A stretch of DNA of 64,000 nt from Avena insularis (Eukaryota; Streptophyta; Magnoliopsida; Poales; Poaceae), in contig CM042688.1 of NCBI GenBank assembly GCA_023614405.1, positions 382,403,331 through 382,467,330 on the forward strand, in the 5' to 3' direction. The position numbers were made by a program, and so were the translations under genes. The notes below the pieces were generated by a model, which was not told the DNA's origin, did not search any database, and saw only the letters and a program-made list of their open reading frames with translations. Positions 11,254-22,045 of the stretch are shown piece after piece (position 1 is the stretch's first letter; each line of letters opens with the position of its first letter).

Positions 11254-12735
11254 GCGATGGCGCAGTAAACCAATTGGGAGACCTGCGATGAAAGCTTCAA
11301 TCGCAGTTTGATCATTTACTCCTTCGTAGGAATTTTTGGTGTCAATCCATCATCCGAGGTAATCCCGGCAAGTTTCTTCGGCTTTCTGGGTGCAACGCTG
11401 TAGGTCTCCAACCGTACAGGGCCTCCGATATGTGCCTTCGAAATTCCGAAAGAATGCACTTTGTAAATCATACCAGTTATGGATGGTGTTTGCCGGAAGT
11501 TCATTGAGCCATGATCGTGCCGTCTTCCGCAACATAAGTGGGAGATATCGGGTTGCAACCAGGCTGTTTCCGCCTTTGGCGATGTAGCAAGCTTGGAAGA
11601 AATCCTATAACCAGGTGTCTGACCGAGCCATGCCATCGTAGGCTTGAATATGTCTTGATATAACAAATCCTTCCGGGATCTTTGTAGCTCTGATGCATGG
11701 TCCGAAGCACTTTGGGCCCACGTACACGTCATCGTTTTCGTAGCGCCGACCCTCTATGTTGGAATTGATCCTATGCCTTGCGTCATTCGAGGATAGGGAT
11801 TGTCCCGAATGCCGGCTTTGGCTGTGGTGCCTTGGAGCTGGACTTCGGCTTCTGCCACCACCTCCTCCGCCATGTCCTCCTTGACCTCCGTGGGGGCCGT
11901 TGTGATAACTGCATGGTGGAGAGGGTGGTGCAGCGGGGTAGTTTCCGGTGATTGTCCGGAACGTCATTATTCCGATTCCGGGGAGGGTCTTTACTACGAC
12001 GAGCCCCCTGCCGGCTTGCACCTGCATGGTTTCCGTCGTTCCTTCGTCCGTCGTTCCCACCATAGTGAGGCTCCGCCGGACGGTTCTCATGTCTAGGAGG
12101 CGGCATTCTCTGACGATCCTCCTCCCGACGTTTCTCTTTATCTTCCCCCCTTCGATCCTTAGATTCTCATCGGGGAGGGTTCGTCGGATTCAGGGTAGCG
12201 ATGGCGTCTTTCTCGACTACTGGAGCGATGTTGCTCCAGTTATGTGTAGTTCTGCGATGCTGTCCTGACGATCCGATTCTTGAATAATTGTCTTCCCGTC
12301 GTTCGGGGCGATGATACTGCTCAGGAATGTAATGGGGTCTTACGTCAGCCCATGCCGGGTCCGTGCGACATTGGTCAGCATCTGAGACCAGTTTTTGACT
12401 TCCGGACAAGGCAACCTTTTGCTCCTCCAGTCCCCTGTTGAGTAGCTTGATACCCAAACGAATCTCCTCTAGTCCTGGATTAGCCGATAGAATTTCTTGG
12501 GCTGCCACAGTATTTTGTACTGGTGTTGGGTATACCCAATCTCCGTTGCTATCTTTCCGTGGATTCCCCATCTCATCTCCAAAAAGGACGGCACGGACAC
12601 GTGCGAATTGGTTGTGATGTATGTGACGCTTCCGTGTCTTCTGATGCAGACGAGACATGTACTCCTTGTTCGACATGCGTTTTTTCTCCACCTCGATGTT
12701 TTTGGCTTCATCAAGGAGTTGTTGACGACGCGCTT
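11254..12735 (-). pseudogene. gag middle and capsid domain of element A, frameshifted
   Basis: Several open stretches in different frames together match the B gag. They comprise a charged linker (KRMSNKEYMSRLHQKTRKRHI), a His/Gly/Arg-rich segment (PPPRHENRPAEP), and the capsid-type Retrotrans_gag domain around ARSWLNELPANTIHNWYDL, FEGTYRRPCTVGDL and CRDYLG. Frame changes fall near 12160, 11780, 11605 and 11350. Confidence 0.8.
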
Positions 12736-13972
12736 CTAGGGCCTGGGCCCTTTCGTCCAGGTCATCTGCAGTAAGTTCTGAGCTGTAGGAATAGGTGTGG
12801 TTAGCGCGGAATCGATGAGTTTACACGCACCTTCAGCGATCACGTGTCTGTCCACCGATGCTTCTTTTTTTGGATCGTCTAGGATTAGTGCTCCATCCGA
12901 GTCTTCCTCGTATTCCTCGACAATCACCTCCTCTGTCAGAGGGTCTTTAGTTGGGGTCTTGTTCTTCTTCTTTGCCTTCTTGGGAGCACCGATAGCAAAA
13001 ACTGCTTTGGGTCCGTTTCCCGGAGTCAAGCTATGATCGGTACTTTCGGACATCTGGACTTCGGGATTGTCTCCGACGTCCATGTCATCCTGCGCTTTGG
13101 GAGAGTGTTCCTCGGATCCTTCATCCATGTCTTCTCCTTCTTCTGCAACTTTGGAGTTGTACTCCTCTTCATATTCCGCGGAGAACTTTCGGAAATCTGC
13201 CGACGTCATCGACTCATCCGAGGATGCGGGTACGTCGGCGTTTGTACCAATTGCCTCCAGCACTGAGTCGGTGTTTTCTCCAGCATCGGCAAAGCCGGAT
13301 CTGGATCCCACGTATCCGACGAAGTGCGACGCGTGCTTCCTGAGGTACCTGCGGCCTTCACGATCAGCCATATCGAAACTTTTCATGGTCTCGAGGATTG
13401 CATCTGCGCTTTCGCCTTGCAATATCATACTTCGTAGTGTGTACCTTAGGAAAGGCCTGTCTGTTCCGGCATCATCAGAGCCAGAATCAGTGTCATTGAT
13501 ATGTTCCCCCTGGATTTCGACTTCCACGGGTTGGTCGATCTGGGATTCGGCTCCTCCGGGGAGATCCTCTCCAGATTCGACGTTGACCGCTAGGTCTTCT
13601 TCAGGTTCGGGTTTCTCCACTATATCCGCAGCTGGTGCGGGCTGGGTGGGATTAGGGTTTTCTGAGATCCGGAACTCTGCCACCTCCGTGGACAAAGGGG
13701 ACCCAGAAAATTCTTCTGCCTCTATCATCACCGCTGTGGTGGGTTGGGCAGGTTCAGCGAAACGGACGTAAATATTGATCTCGCCAAAATACATGATTGT
13801 GTAGGCAGTCACGGCCTCCTTTGCCGAAATCCACGTCTCGTCGAGAACGATGAGAGGGACGTCGCTGGCATAGAGGATGCGACCGACGACGATGGTCTCG
13901 CCGATTCCGATTCTTGCAGATTCCGCTCGGAACGCAGATCCATAGCTCACTTGCCCCACGGTGGGCGCCAAC
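12736..13972 (-). pseudogene. gag N-terminal region of element A (pol-proximal copy)
   Basis: A long open stretch starts upstream in the LTR (an in-frame ATG in U5) and continues through the PBS into an acidic, Pro/Glu/Ser-rich protein of about 410 internal residues. Recognisable landmarks are YFGEINIYVRF, MIEAEEFSGSPLST, EKPEPEEDLAVNVESG and the Lys-rich PKKAKKKNKTPTKDPL. It has no Pfam domain that I recognise. It is low complexity and probably disordered, upstream of the capsid domain as in other Tat elements. The frame breaks at the end because of a small indel in the region of the LTR-gag duplication. Confidence 0.7.
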
Positions 13973-14406
13973 TGTCGTCGGATTGATGACAAGTACGCCA
14001 TGAGGGGTTCCTCGAGGCGTGCGGAAGAGAGGGGGGTGAGATGTACGGTATTCCGGGACGTGGAGCACACAAGTTTACCCAGGTTTGAATCCGCCGGCTT
14101 TGGACGGATCCTGCTCCTGCTAGCAATCCAGTAATATAGCAGAGCCGGAATATGGGTTACAAGGGTTTCGCCTGTGCGAGTTGAGTTTGTAGACTATTGA
14201 GGTTATCTGGTGCCCTAAAGGCTCTCCCTAGGACGGCTTATATAGATATCCGGCCTAGGGTTTATAGAATAGATCTATCTGGCTACAACTAAGATTCTGT
14301 TACAGAGTACATCTTGAACTACAAGTAACACGATGGGCCTAAGTCGGTAAGTCTTCTGGGCCTTCCCGTAGCCGGATTGGACTCTGTCTTCTCTCCGTGA
14401 CTCTAT
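13973..14406 (-). mobile_element. internal partial LTR of element A
   Basis: This carries the 3' ~434 bp of the LTR, ending at the same CGACGACA terminus as the full LTR, followed by a PBS copy at 13953-13970. The first ~85 bp of the LTR (TGTTGGGG...) are absent because the tandem-duplication breakpoint lies here. Confidence 0.85.
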
Positions 14407-15843
14407 GGCTATCTTTCCGTGGCTTCCACATCTCATCTCCAAAAAGGACGGCACAGACACGTGGGAATTGGTTGTGATCTATGTGACGCTTCCGTGTCTT
14501 CTGATGCATACGAGACATGTACTCCTTGTTCGACATGCATTTCTTATCCACCTCGATGTTTTTGGCTTCATCAAGGAGTTTTTGACGACGCGCTTCTAGG
14601 GCCGGGGCCCTTTCGTCCAGGTCATCTGTAGTAAGTTCTGCAGCTGTAGGGATAGGTGTGGTTAGTGCGGAATCAATGAGTTTACACGCACCTTCAGTGA
14701 TCACGTGTCCGTCCACCGATGCTTCTTTTTTCGGCTCGTCTAGGATTAGTGCTCGATCCAAGTCTTCCTCGTATTCCTCGACAATCACCTCCTCTGTTGG
14801 AGGGTCTTTTGCCGGGGTCTTATTCTTCTTGTTCTTCTTCTTTGCCTTCTTGGCAGCGCCGGTAGAAAACACGGCTTTCGGTCTGTTTCCCGGAGTCAAG
14901 CTCTGATCAATACTTTCGGACATATGGACTTCGGGATTGTCTCCGACGTCCATGTCATCCTGCGCTTTGGGAGAGTGTTCCCCGGATCTTCATCCATGGC
15001 TTCTCCTTCTTCTCCAGCTTTGGAGTTGTACTCCTCTTCATATTCCGCGGAGAACTTTCGGAAATCTGCCGACGTCATCGACTCATCCGAGGATGCGGGT
15101 ACGTCGGCGTTTGTTCCAATTCCAATTGCCTCCAAACCGGTCGTTTTTCTCCAGCATCGGCAAAGCCGGATCCGGATCCCACGTATCCGACGAAGTGCAA
15201 CGCGTGCTTCCTGAGGTACCTGCGGCCTTCGCGATCAGCCATATCGAAACTTTTGATGGTCTCGAGGATTGCATCAGCGCTTTCGCCTTGTAGTATCATA
15301 CTTCGTAGTGTGTACCATAGGAAAGGCCTGTCTATTCTGGCATCATCAGAGCTAGAATCAGTGTCGTTGATATGTTCCTCCTGGATTTCGACTTCCACGG
15401 GTTGGTCGATCTGGGATTCGGCTCCTCCGGGGAGATCCACTCCAGATTCGACGTTGACCGCTAGGTCTTCTTCAGGTTCGGGTTTCTCCACTATATCCGC
15501 AGCTGGTGCGGGCTGGGTGGGATTAGGGTTTTCTGAGATCCGGAACTCTGCCGCCTCCATGGACAAAGGGGACCCAGAAAATTCTTCTGCCTCTATCATC
15601 ACCGCTGGGGTGGGTTGGGCAGGTTCAGCGAAACGGACGTAAATATTGATCTCGCCAAAATACATGATTGTGTAGGCACTCACGGCCTCCTTTGCCGAAA
15701 TCCACGTCTCGTCGAGAACGATGAGAGGGACGTCGCTGGCGTAGAGGATGCGACCGATGACGATGGTCTCGCCGATTCCGATTCTTGCAGATTCCGCTCG
15801 AAACGCAGATCCGTAGCTCACTTGCCCCATGGTGGGCGCCAAC
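14407..15843 (-). pseudogene. duplicated gag 5' region of element A (LTR-proximal copy)
   Basis: The same acidic N-terminal gag sequence as in 12736-13972, broken by frameshifts near 15135 and 14953. The frame that starts in the LTR gives a 288-codon open stretch, then shifts at an insertion (two copies of a 'ccaatt' step, near 15120). Confidence 0.75.
15824..15841 (-). promoter_or_regulatory. primer binding site, tRNA-Lys type (element A)
   Basis: The 18-mer TGGCGCCCACCATGGGGC is complementary, with one mismatch, to the 3' end of plant tRNA-Lys plus CCA. It lies two bases inside the 5' LTR end. Further copies are at 13953-13970 and in element B. Confidence 0.8.
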
Positions 15844-16362
15844 TGTCGTCGGATTGATGACAAGTACGCCATGAGGGGTTCCTCGAGGCGTGCGGAAGAG
15901 AGGGGGGTGAGATGTACGGTATTCCGGGATGTGGAGCACACAAGTTTACCCAGGTTTGAATCTGCCGGCTTTGGACGGATCCTACTCCTGCTAGCAATCC
16001 AGTAACACGGCAGAGCCGGAATATGGGTTACAAGGGTTTCACCTGTGCGAGTTGAGTTTGTAGACTATTGAGGTTATCTGGTGCCCTAAAGGCTCTCCCT
16101 AGGACGGCTTATATAAATATCTGGCCTAGGGTTTACAGAAAGATCTATCCGGCTACAACTAAGAGTCTGTTACAGAGTACATCTTGAACTACAAGTAACA
16201 CGACGGGCCTAAGTCGATAAGTCTTCTAGGCCTTCCCGTAGCCGGATTGGACTCCGTCTTCTCTCCCTGACTGGGCCACCCGTGAAGCAATGCTCTAACC
16301 CGAACTGGGCCACCCTGGTCAGTGAGGAACTGTGAGGATACCCGGAAAGTATATCCCCAACA
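15844..16362 (-). mobile_element. 5' LTR of element A
   Basis: A 519-bp LTR starts TGTTGGGGATATACTTTCC and ends ATCCGACGACA on the minus strand. It is clearly homologous to both LTRs of element B. A TATATAA box lies at 16107-16120 (minus strand view: atttatataagcc). Confidence 0.9.
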
Positions 16363-17122
16363 TGCCCTTCACCATGCCATTGGAAAGATTTTGCAGTATT
16401 GTAGGTGTGGGCATGACCGGGACCGTGAAGAAGATTCAAGGGCGACCCGCTGATTTGCTGGAGCTCTACCGAGGTGTGACCAATGACGACGACCACATAG
16501 CTCAGCACGGAATGATAAGAAACATCCAACTCCCTGCTCTTAGATACTTCGCATATTATCTTGCTACTAGCGTTCTTGGTAGGGAGAATATGACTAATAT
16601 TTCCAACTATCATTTAGCCTTCCTTGTTGCTACGCTTAACAATGATACTCGGTACAAACTTGGCTCGCTTATTGCTCGTCGCCTAGCTGCTAGGGGGCCT
16701 ATCTATGGGGGCATCATCGCTTCACGTATGGTCAATGCATTAGAGCTTTCAGTGGACCCCAAGGATACTATATTGGCACCACAAAGGCTTGACCTTGCTG
16801 CTATGAAAACACATCACTTTGTCACTGCTGATTCTGATTTGGACAGTCTAGTATATAGGATGTTGTTACTGATGGTGATAAAAGGGCGATTCCTTTGCCG
16901 CAATCTACTTTGTTCAGTGTTCACAAGAGGCCGTGGTCGCTCTCCAAGGAGAAGGTGGACGAGCAGATCCGCTTGCTGGGTTTCCACAGGCAACACCAAG
17001 AGGATGTGCCCTCCTACGATTACTCTGCGCATTGTGGTGGGGTGTCCTCGAGCTCGCACCAGGACGAGGGTACCTCCTCACCGTACTACGGAGGCGCTCC
17101 ATCCTGGCCATCTTGGGATTGA
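16363..17122 (+). pseudogene. 3' accessory ORF of outer element, 5'-truncated and frameshifted
   Basis: Coding sequence resumes exactly after the LTR of element A. It begins in the middle of a protein (PFTMPLERFCSIVGVGMTG...) and stays open for about 165 codons through RYFAYYLATSVLGRENM and LGSLIARRLAARGPIYGG. A frameshift near 16860 moves it to another frame (DGDKRAIPLPQ ... FSVHKRPWSLSKEKVDEQI) that ends with a stop at 17120-17122. I know similar proteins from grass WHAM/Athila-type elements, where an extra ORF sits between pol and the 3' LTR, but I cannot assign a function. There is no signal peptide or obvious membrane segment in what remains. Confidence 0.65.
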
Positions 17123-19277
17123 CACCGACTTAGGCTAAAAGCCTAAGCTTGGGGGGAGGTACACCGACACCACACTCATCTCCTTATCATGTTTTGTCGG
17201 TACTTTGTATATTCATATTTCGTTCTCTTTTTAGCTTTCGGTCTTTCTTTGTTTTTTCTTTCTTAAAACACAAAAAGACCAAAAATATTTCTGGTGTTTC
17301 TCTTTGTTTGCTTCTTTTTTTTGCCTTGGTTTTCTCTTTCTGCTTTATTTGAATTAATTGAAAAACGCAAAAAGATTTTGCTTTGCTTCTTCCTTTTTGG
17401 TTCTTGTTCTAAAAAATAGAAAACACCAAAAATATTTGTTGTTCTTCTTTGGTTTTGTGAGTTTGTTGCAGGGTTCAGTAGTCCTCAGTGGAATTTGGTT
17501 TCAAATTATTATTCAAGCCACACAAGTGAAGGGCAATAATGAGGATTAATGACAATTTGAGGTGTGGTAAGAGGCTGGTAACGAACCCTATTTGTTTTCA
17601 TTTTTGTACATATACTCGTCATTGTGGGCATGCTTAGCCTGTTCCTGTAGGGTGTATGTTATTTATGGATGCTTAGTAGTTCTTGCTTTCATATGATTAG
17701 TTCCATCTTGCTAATAGTTCGTAGCATGTCATATGAATGTTCGCTTGCATTACTCTATTCATAAATTGGTATGACACCATGGTATCCTCCTCTGAATGTT
17801 TCACTTGAATTGACTTGGGACATGCTCATGCATGCATATGACTGAAATAATCAGTTAAGCCTCGATGAATTATTTTGCCCCAGGGGTCTTGAATCACTTT
17901 CATGCCATGATTAGTCTTGTTTTGTTGCAAGCATGATTATGACAACTACTGATGTCTCGTTTGTCGCTCCCTTACTCTTGCTAGCCCCCACTTGCACTGA
18001 GTATAAGCTTTACTCGTGTTTCCAACTTCCAAAAACCAATATTCCCAAAAGTGTCCACCATATCTACCTACTAGCATCATTTGTTGTTCCGTGCATACTT
18101 AGTATGCCTTGTTTTCTTCCGAATAAAATGTTTGCTTGTTATGAGAAAGTTAGTTAGTAAAGCTCTCACGAATTTGATGCCACACTTTATTTTCTTGCAC
18201 TTAATAATCTTGAATCATTGCGTCCTTCTTTGTTGTGTATATGCTTGTGCTTTATGAGTTGAAGTTAGAAGAACCATGTATCATGGGGAACGTTTTCGGC
18301 ACTGCACTGGTACTTAGTACCTCGTTGATATCATGTTCTTTTGCTTACGGATCCCGGCGGTGTGAAATAAGAGTGGAACTCGTAAGATCATGGAGTTTGT
18401 ATATGTGTTAGAGAAACACCTGGGCCACTATCCTAAGTCATGCCTAATCATGGTGGAAACTTGCAGCATAACCATAATGAGCATTCTATGAAGCATCCTC
18501 AATAAAAATGATAACTCCTGTATCATGTGCAAGGGGTACCCCGTTGGCGGTTCTCTATGATATATATGTACTTACAATGACAAGAGCTTACTTGTGACTG
18601 AAGTTGAGTAGCATGAGGTTCGGTACTCGTAAGTAAGGGGCATGAGATTTTAACTTATAACTTGTCAAGCATATCCTCTTAGTTGTGTCACTTCAACCTT
18701 AACCACTTAAAGATGCTTATGATAGGGGCAATGAGAGCTCAAAGCTAACGAGTACCATACTTTCAGCATTTGGAAGCCTTTCAAACTTTTCAAAACCTGT
18801 TCATTTCCTTGTTGAGTCTCCATATATTCTTTGAGTACTTTCCTGAGAGCATAGTAGTCATTCTTAGTATAATGTGCTTGTCTCAAAACTTGATTATTTG
18901 TGTTATGACTTTGATGCTTGTATCGATGATATCTTTACTTCTAGTCTTCACCTGAACTTCATAGGTGCCTTGGCATTCACAATCAAAGGCGAGCGAGATA
19001 CCACTCTATCATACCTTGTTATGAGCATCGTAATGTTGCTTATGTTTATGTTTCATGCTACTTATTATTTTTTGAGTTGGAATCTCTTCATAGCTTGCAA
19101 TGCCTATTAAGTAAACTTAGTTGCATACTCCTTATTATGAATTGTCTAAGTAGTTGATTACATGCTGAGAATATATAAATCATATGAAGCAAATGTGTTC
19201 GTGAAAGTTTCTTTTATCGCACTCAGTTTTCAACAAAATTGCTTGAGGATAAACAATAAGCTAAGCTTGGGGGGAGT
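17123..19277 (+). other. 3' non-coding region of outer element with two identical PPTs
   Basis: A 2.15-kb region contains T-rich and A-rich stretches with loose internal repetition (aaaaatattt blocks near 17280 and 17430) and no credible ORF. It is bounded by two identical 16-mers, ctaagcttggggggag, at 17143-17158 and 19261-19276. The second lies immediately before the 3' LTR and is the expected polypurine tract that primes plus-strand synthesis. Confidence 0.75.
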
Positions 19278-20672
19278 TTATACGTCCAAAATGTATCTAC
19301 TTTCCCGAACACTTTTGCTATTGTTTTTCCTCTAAACTCGTGTGAATTGGATGCAACTAACACGTACTGACGCTATTTTCAGCAGAATTACCTTGGTGTC
19401 TAGTTTTTGTGCAGAAAATCAACTATCAGGAAAAATCCCGGAAAATATGCCAAAAATCCTATTTCACCAGAAGACGCACGGAGCTAGAATATGAGACGGA
19501 GTGGGGCTTGGGCCTAGCCACACCACCTGGCCACGCGGGCTGGGCCTGGCAGCGCCAGGGGGTGGTCTGGCCGCCCCAGACACCCCCTCGGTCTCCCTCT
19601 TCACCTATAAGTTGCCTTTTGACCTAAAAACTCAGGGGGGTTCGACGTTTTTCCAGAAGGAGTTCCGCTCCGCCGCCACCTCCAGATTACACGATTCGGA
19701 ACCAGAAACTCTGTTCTGGCACCTTGTCGGGACGGGGAATTGGAGGAGATCATCGCCATCATCATCACCATCGCTTCTCCATCGACCATCCATGTTTCCC
19801 CCATCTATGAGTGAGTAATCCCCCGCTGTAGGCTATGGGGATGGTAGGGATTGGATGAGATCGTTCATTGTAATGGCATCAGATTATTAGGGCATGGTGC
19901 CTAGTATCTTCTATTAGTGCTTTTTGAGTTTGTTGTGACTTGTTATGCTTAATTCTTGCCACTAGGGCCCGAGTGCCATGATTTCAGATATGAACATGTT
20001 ATTGATTCATTGTGATAGTATTGTTTATGGTCTTACTTGCAAGTTTTATACACACGTTGTTGTCCGGAACCAATGGCCCCGAAGTGACAGAAATCGAGAT
20101 AACCGGAGGGAATGGCTTTGATGTGAGGATCACATGTGTTCATGGAGTGTTAATGCTTTGCTCCGGTGCTCTATTAAAAGGAGCACCTTAATTGCCAGTA
20201 GTTCCCTTGAGGCCCCGCTGCAAACGGGCTGGCAGGACAAAAGATGTTGTGCAAGTTCTCATTGCGAGCACGTATGACTATATATGGAACACATGCCTAG
20301 GATTATCTAGTACTTGGATGCTTTATCTTATTTATCAGCATTTGCCCTATGTTCTGATTCCCATGTGAATTGTCTTGTCCATGCAACGCCCGCCCATCCA
20401 TCCCTATGCCTACCGCACTTGAATCCTACTGTCTATTGCAATTGTTACTACTGTCTTTACTTTTACTACTGATGTTCCTGTACTATTCCTACTACAAAAT
20501 TGTTGCTACTGATAAACTGCTGTGAGCAAGATTGTTTCCAGGTGCAGCTGAATTGACAACTCAGTAGTTAAGGCTTATATGTATTCTTTGGCTCCCCTTG
20601 TGTCGAATCAATAAATTGGGTTTCACTTCCCTCGAAAATACTGCGATAGACTCCTATACTTGTGGGTCATCA
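19278..20672 (+). mobile_element. 3' LTR of outer element
   Basis: This 1395-bp LTR starts TTATACGTCC (TG mutated to TT), ends CTTGTGGGTCATCA and is followed by the target duplication TAGTC. It is complete at its 3' end, unlike the 5' LTR. Hand comparison of sample stretches suggests several percent divergence from the 5' LTR. Confidence 0.9.
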
Positions 20673-21247
20673 TAGTCCAAGGATGAACTACTCACGTATC
20701 ACACTGGAGGCTTGCATGGTAATGAAGAAGGCCTCCAGGGTGAATTCTCTTCTCCGGCAGGGTGCAGGGAAGAGCTTCAGATCCCTCCTGATCTAGGGAT
20801 GGAGATGATGGAGGCTACAGACCCTTTCGTGGAATTTTGATTGGGTCCTTAGGGTTTCTGTATTGGAGGCATCTTATAGGAGAAAGGGGAGGCCGAGGGG
20901 GTGCCCTAGGCGGCCAGACCACCCCCTGGCGCGGGCCAGGCTTGGCTGCGTGGCCAGGTGGTGTGGCGGCCCCTTGGCCCCTCTCTGTCTCGTATTCTGG
21001 CTCCGTGTCCCCCTCGGTGAAAAACTGACTTTGGCTTTTGTCCTGCCCAATTCCGAGAATATTCATTTTCTGACTTTCCTGGAACCGAAAACAGCATAAA
21101 ACAGGCAACTGGCACTGTGGCATCTTGTTAATAGGTTAGTCCAAGAAAGTGTATAAAAAGTACTCCAAAGTGTGGACACAACATAAGAAAGTAGATAAAA
21201 ACCAAGCATGGAACATCAAAAATTATAGATACGTTTGTAACGTATCA
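20673..21247 (-). mobile_element. solo LTR, 5' portion (continuation of 1345-2335)
   Basis: This is the other half of the solo LTR. On the minus strand it starts TGATACGTTACAAACG and contains a TATAAG box (minus view cctataagatgcc). It is followed on the plus strand by CAAGT (21248-21252), which matches 1340-1344. Confidence 0.85.
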
Positions 21248-21267
21248 CAAGTCAAACTAGGTGAGTG

Positions 21268-21420
21268 CTGTTTGGGGGCCCACGGGCTCTCTAGCGCGGG
21301 CCCCAGTTACCAGTGGTCGAGTTACATCCAATACGGAGTAGTATCCAGCGAATGTGAGGACCGGCTCCCCTACCTCTTCCTTCTCCATGAAGCCTCTCCG
21401 CTAGGCTTTGAAGGCGCGCT
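21268..21420 (+). repeat. third, partial unit of the ~400-bp repeat
   Basis: The blocks 'ggg-cccacgggctct', 'gtggtcgagttacatcc' and 'catgaagcctc...ctaggctttgaagg' follow the same order as the units at 520 and 917. Before the solo LTR inserted, this unit lay directly after the second one. Confidence 0.6.
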
Positions 21421-21472
21421 CTTTTTTCGAGCAATGTCAACAGATTCAGTCATGCCGGTCCGGCGAATGACG

Positions 21473-21562
21473 GGGATCTTGATGCGCAAGGCGGCCGGGT
21501 TAGGGATCTTGCTGCGCAAGGCGGCCGGGTTAGGGATCTTGATGCGCAAGGCGGACGGGTGA
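21473..21562 (+). repeat. 30-bp minisatellite, three units
   Basis: Three consecutive 30-bp units (gggatcttgatgcgcaaggc + ggccgggtta) have only two substitutions and a changed end. The unit length is a multiple of three, so an open frame running through it reads a ten-residue repeat (GILMRKAAGL). Confidence 0.9.
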
Positions 21563-21670
21563 TCTTGTCACGGTCTCAGTTTATTTTCTCGAATTCAGCT
21601 TATGGGTTCTCTCCTTTTGGAGTTTTTCTCTATTCTGCCCGTCTTGATCGACGATGTTTCCTGGGTTCAG

Positions 21671-22045
21671 ATGCCGGCACGGATGGTAGACGCGGAGTGG
21701 TAAGACATCGTTACCAATGCGGATCTCCGGCTCTGGTGCGATTACGCCCTAGCACCCCGTCACCATGTCGCATTCGAGGGAATGAACTTCGGCCGCAGGT
21801 TCTTGGGTTGCAACTACCAATGTGAGCGTTGCATGTTTGTCCACTGGTTAGATCTACCGCACTCACTTTTGCTGCAGCACGCGATGATGTCGCTGTGGTT
21901 ATAGCTCGAGATCTGCGATGACTTTGAAGAGGAGGAGCAGGAGCACCATCAGATGCATGCCGAGGAGATGGCTGCAGAGTTAACGGATGTCTCCAACTCA
22001 CTGCACTCAGTCGTAAATAGGATAGATGCTCTTAGATTTGGATAA
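21671..22045 (+). pseudogene. GRF-type zinc-finger protein fragment, two in-frame stops
   Basis: One frame runs from ATG (MPARMVDAEW) to a stop at 22043 and has two internal stops, near 21701 and at 21902. The core AFEGMNFGRRFLGC, then C-x2-C and FVHWLDLP, follows the GRF zinc-finger pattern (GRRF-x-C ... C-x-F-x-W-x-D) found in many grass proteins thought to bind nucleic acid. It is followed by an acidic segment (DDFEEEEQEHH) and a short coiled coil. The downstream exon at 23288 may belong to the same old gene. The two nonsense codons indicate a pseudogene. Confidence 0.6.

Larger units (their letters stand above)
12547..16272 (-). repeat. tandem duplication of LTR-5' gag block inside element A
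   Basis: The segments 12547-14406 and 14407-16272 are near-identical direct repeats of about 1.86 kb. Each contains the first half of gag, the PBS and most of an LTR. The junction at ~14406 joins LTR sequence (cttctctccgtgac) to gag sequence (ggctatctttccgtgg), with only a few bases of possible microhomology. The element therefore reads LTR, gag 5' part, partial LTR, gag 5' part again, then the rest. Confidence 0.85.
4796..16362 (-). mobile_element. Tat-lineage Gypsy element A, 3'-truncated and rearranged
   Basis: On the minus strand the element reads 5' LTR (16362-15844), tRNA-Lys-type PBS, gag (partly duplicated), protease, RT, RNase H, integrase, then an antisense gene that is cut off inside its third exon. 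The 3' LTR, polypurine tract and antisense exons 1-3 are missing. It is the same family as element B: LTRs, PBS, proteins and antisense-gene splice sites all correspond. The high end abuts outer-element coding sequence exactly at the LTR terminus (TGTTGGGG...). The low end is a deletion junction, so no target duplication can be seen. Numerous stops and frameshifts make it non-functional. Confidence 0.85.
2336..20672 (+). mobile_element. WHAM/Sabrina-like Gypsy LTR retrotransposon (outer element)
   Basis: An 18.3-kb interval is bounded by two LTRs in direct orientation and flanked by a perfect 5-bp duplication TAGTC (2331-2335 and 20673-20677). Internal order: PBS matching plant tRNA-Asp, broken gag, nested Tat element A, a 3' accessory ORF, a long non-coding 3' region, polypurine tract and 3' LTR. 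No protease, reverse transcriptase or integrase of its own is present. Either it was a non-autonomous member, or pol was lost in the deletion that also truncated element A. The tRNA-Asp PBS, long 3' region and extra 3' ORF suggest the Athila lineage; the WHAM/Sabrina naming is from recognition of the LTR, not from a search. Confidence 0.85.

Noticed and set aside
13067..13771. 234-aa Ser-rich plus-strand ORF (and 15253-15642, 45888-46385)
   Set aside because: Mirror frames of the acidic gag N-terminus; the composition (Ser/Pro) is what the opposite strand of Glu/Asp/Gly codons gives, and the sense frame is the one conserved between A and B.
15824..15841. tRNA gene fragment
   Set aside because: Only the 18-nt complement of the tRNA-Lys 3' end is present and it abuts an LTR, so it is a primer binding site.
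20815..21123. Minus-strand 102-aa ORF and plus-strand counterparts
   Set aside because: They fall inside the solo LTR; low-complexity Pro/Gly frames from GC-rich LTR sequence.
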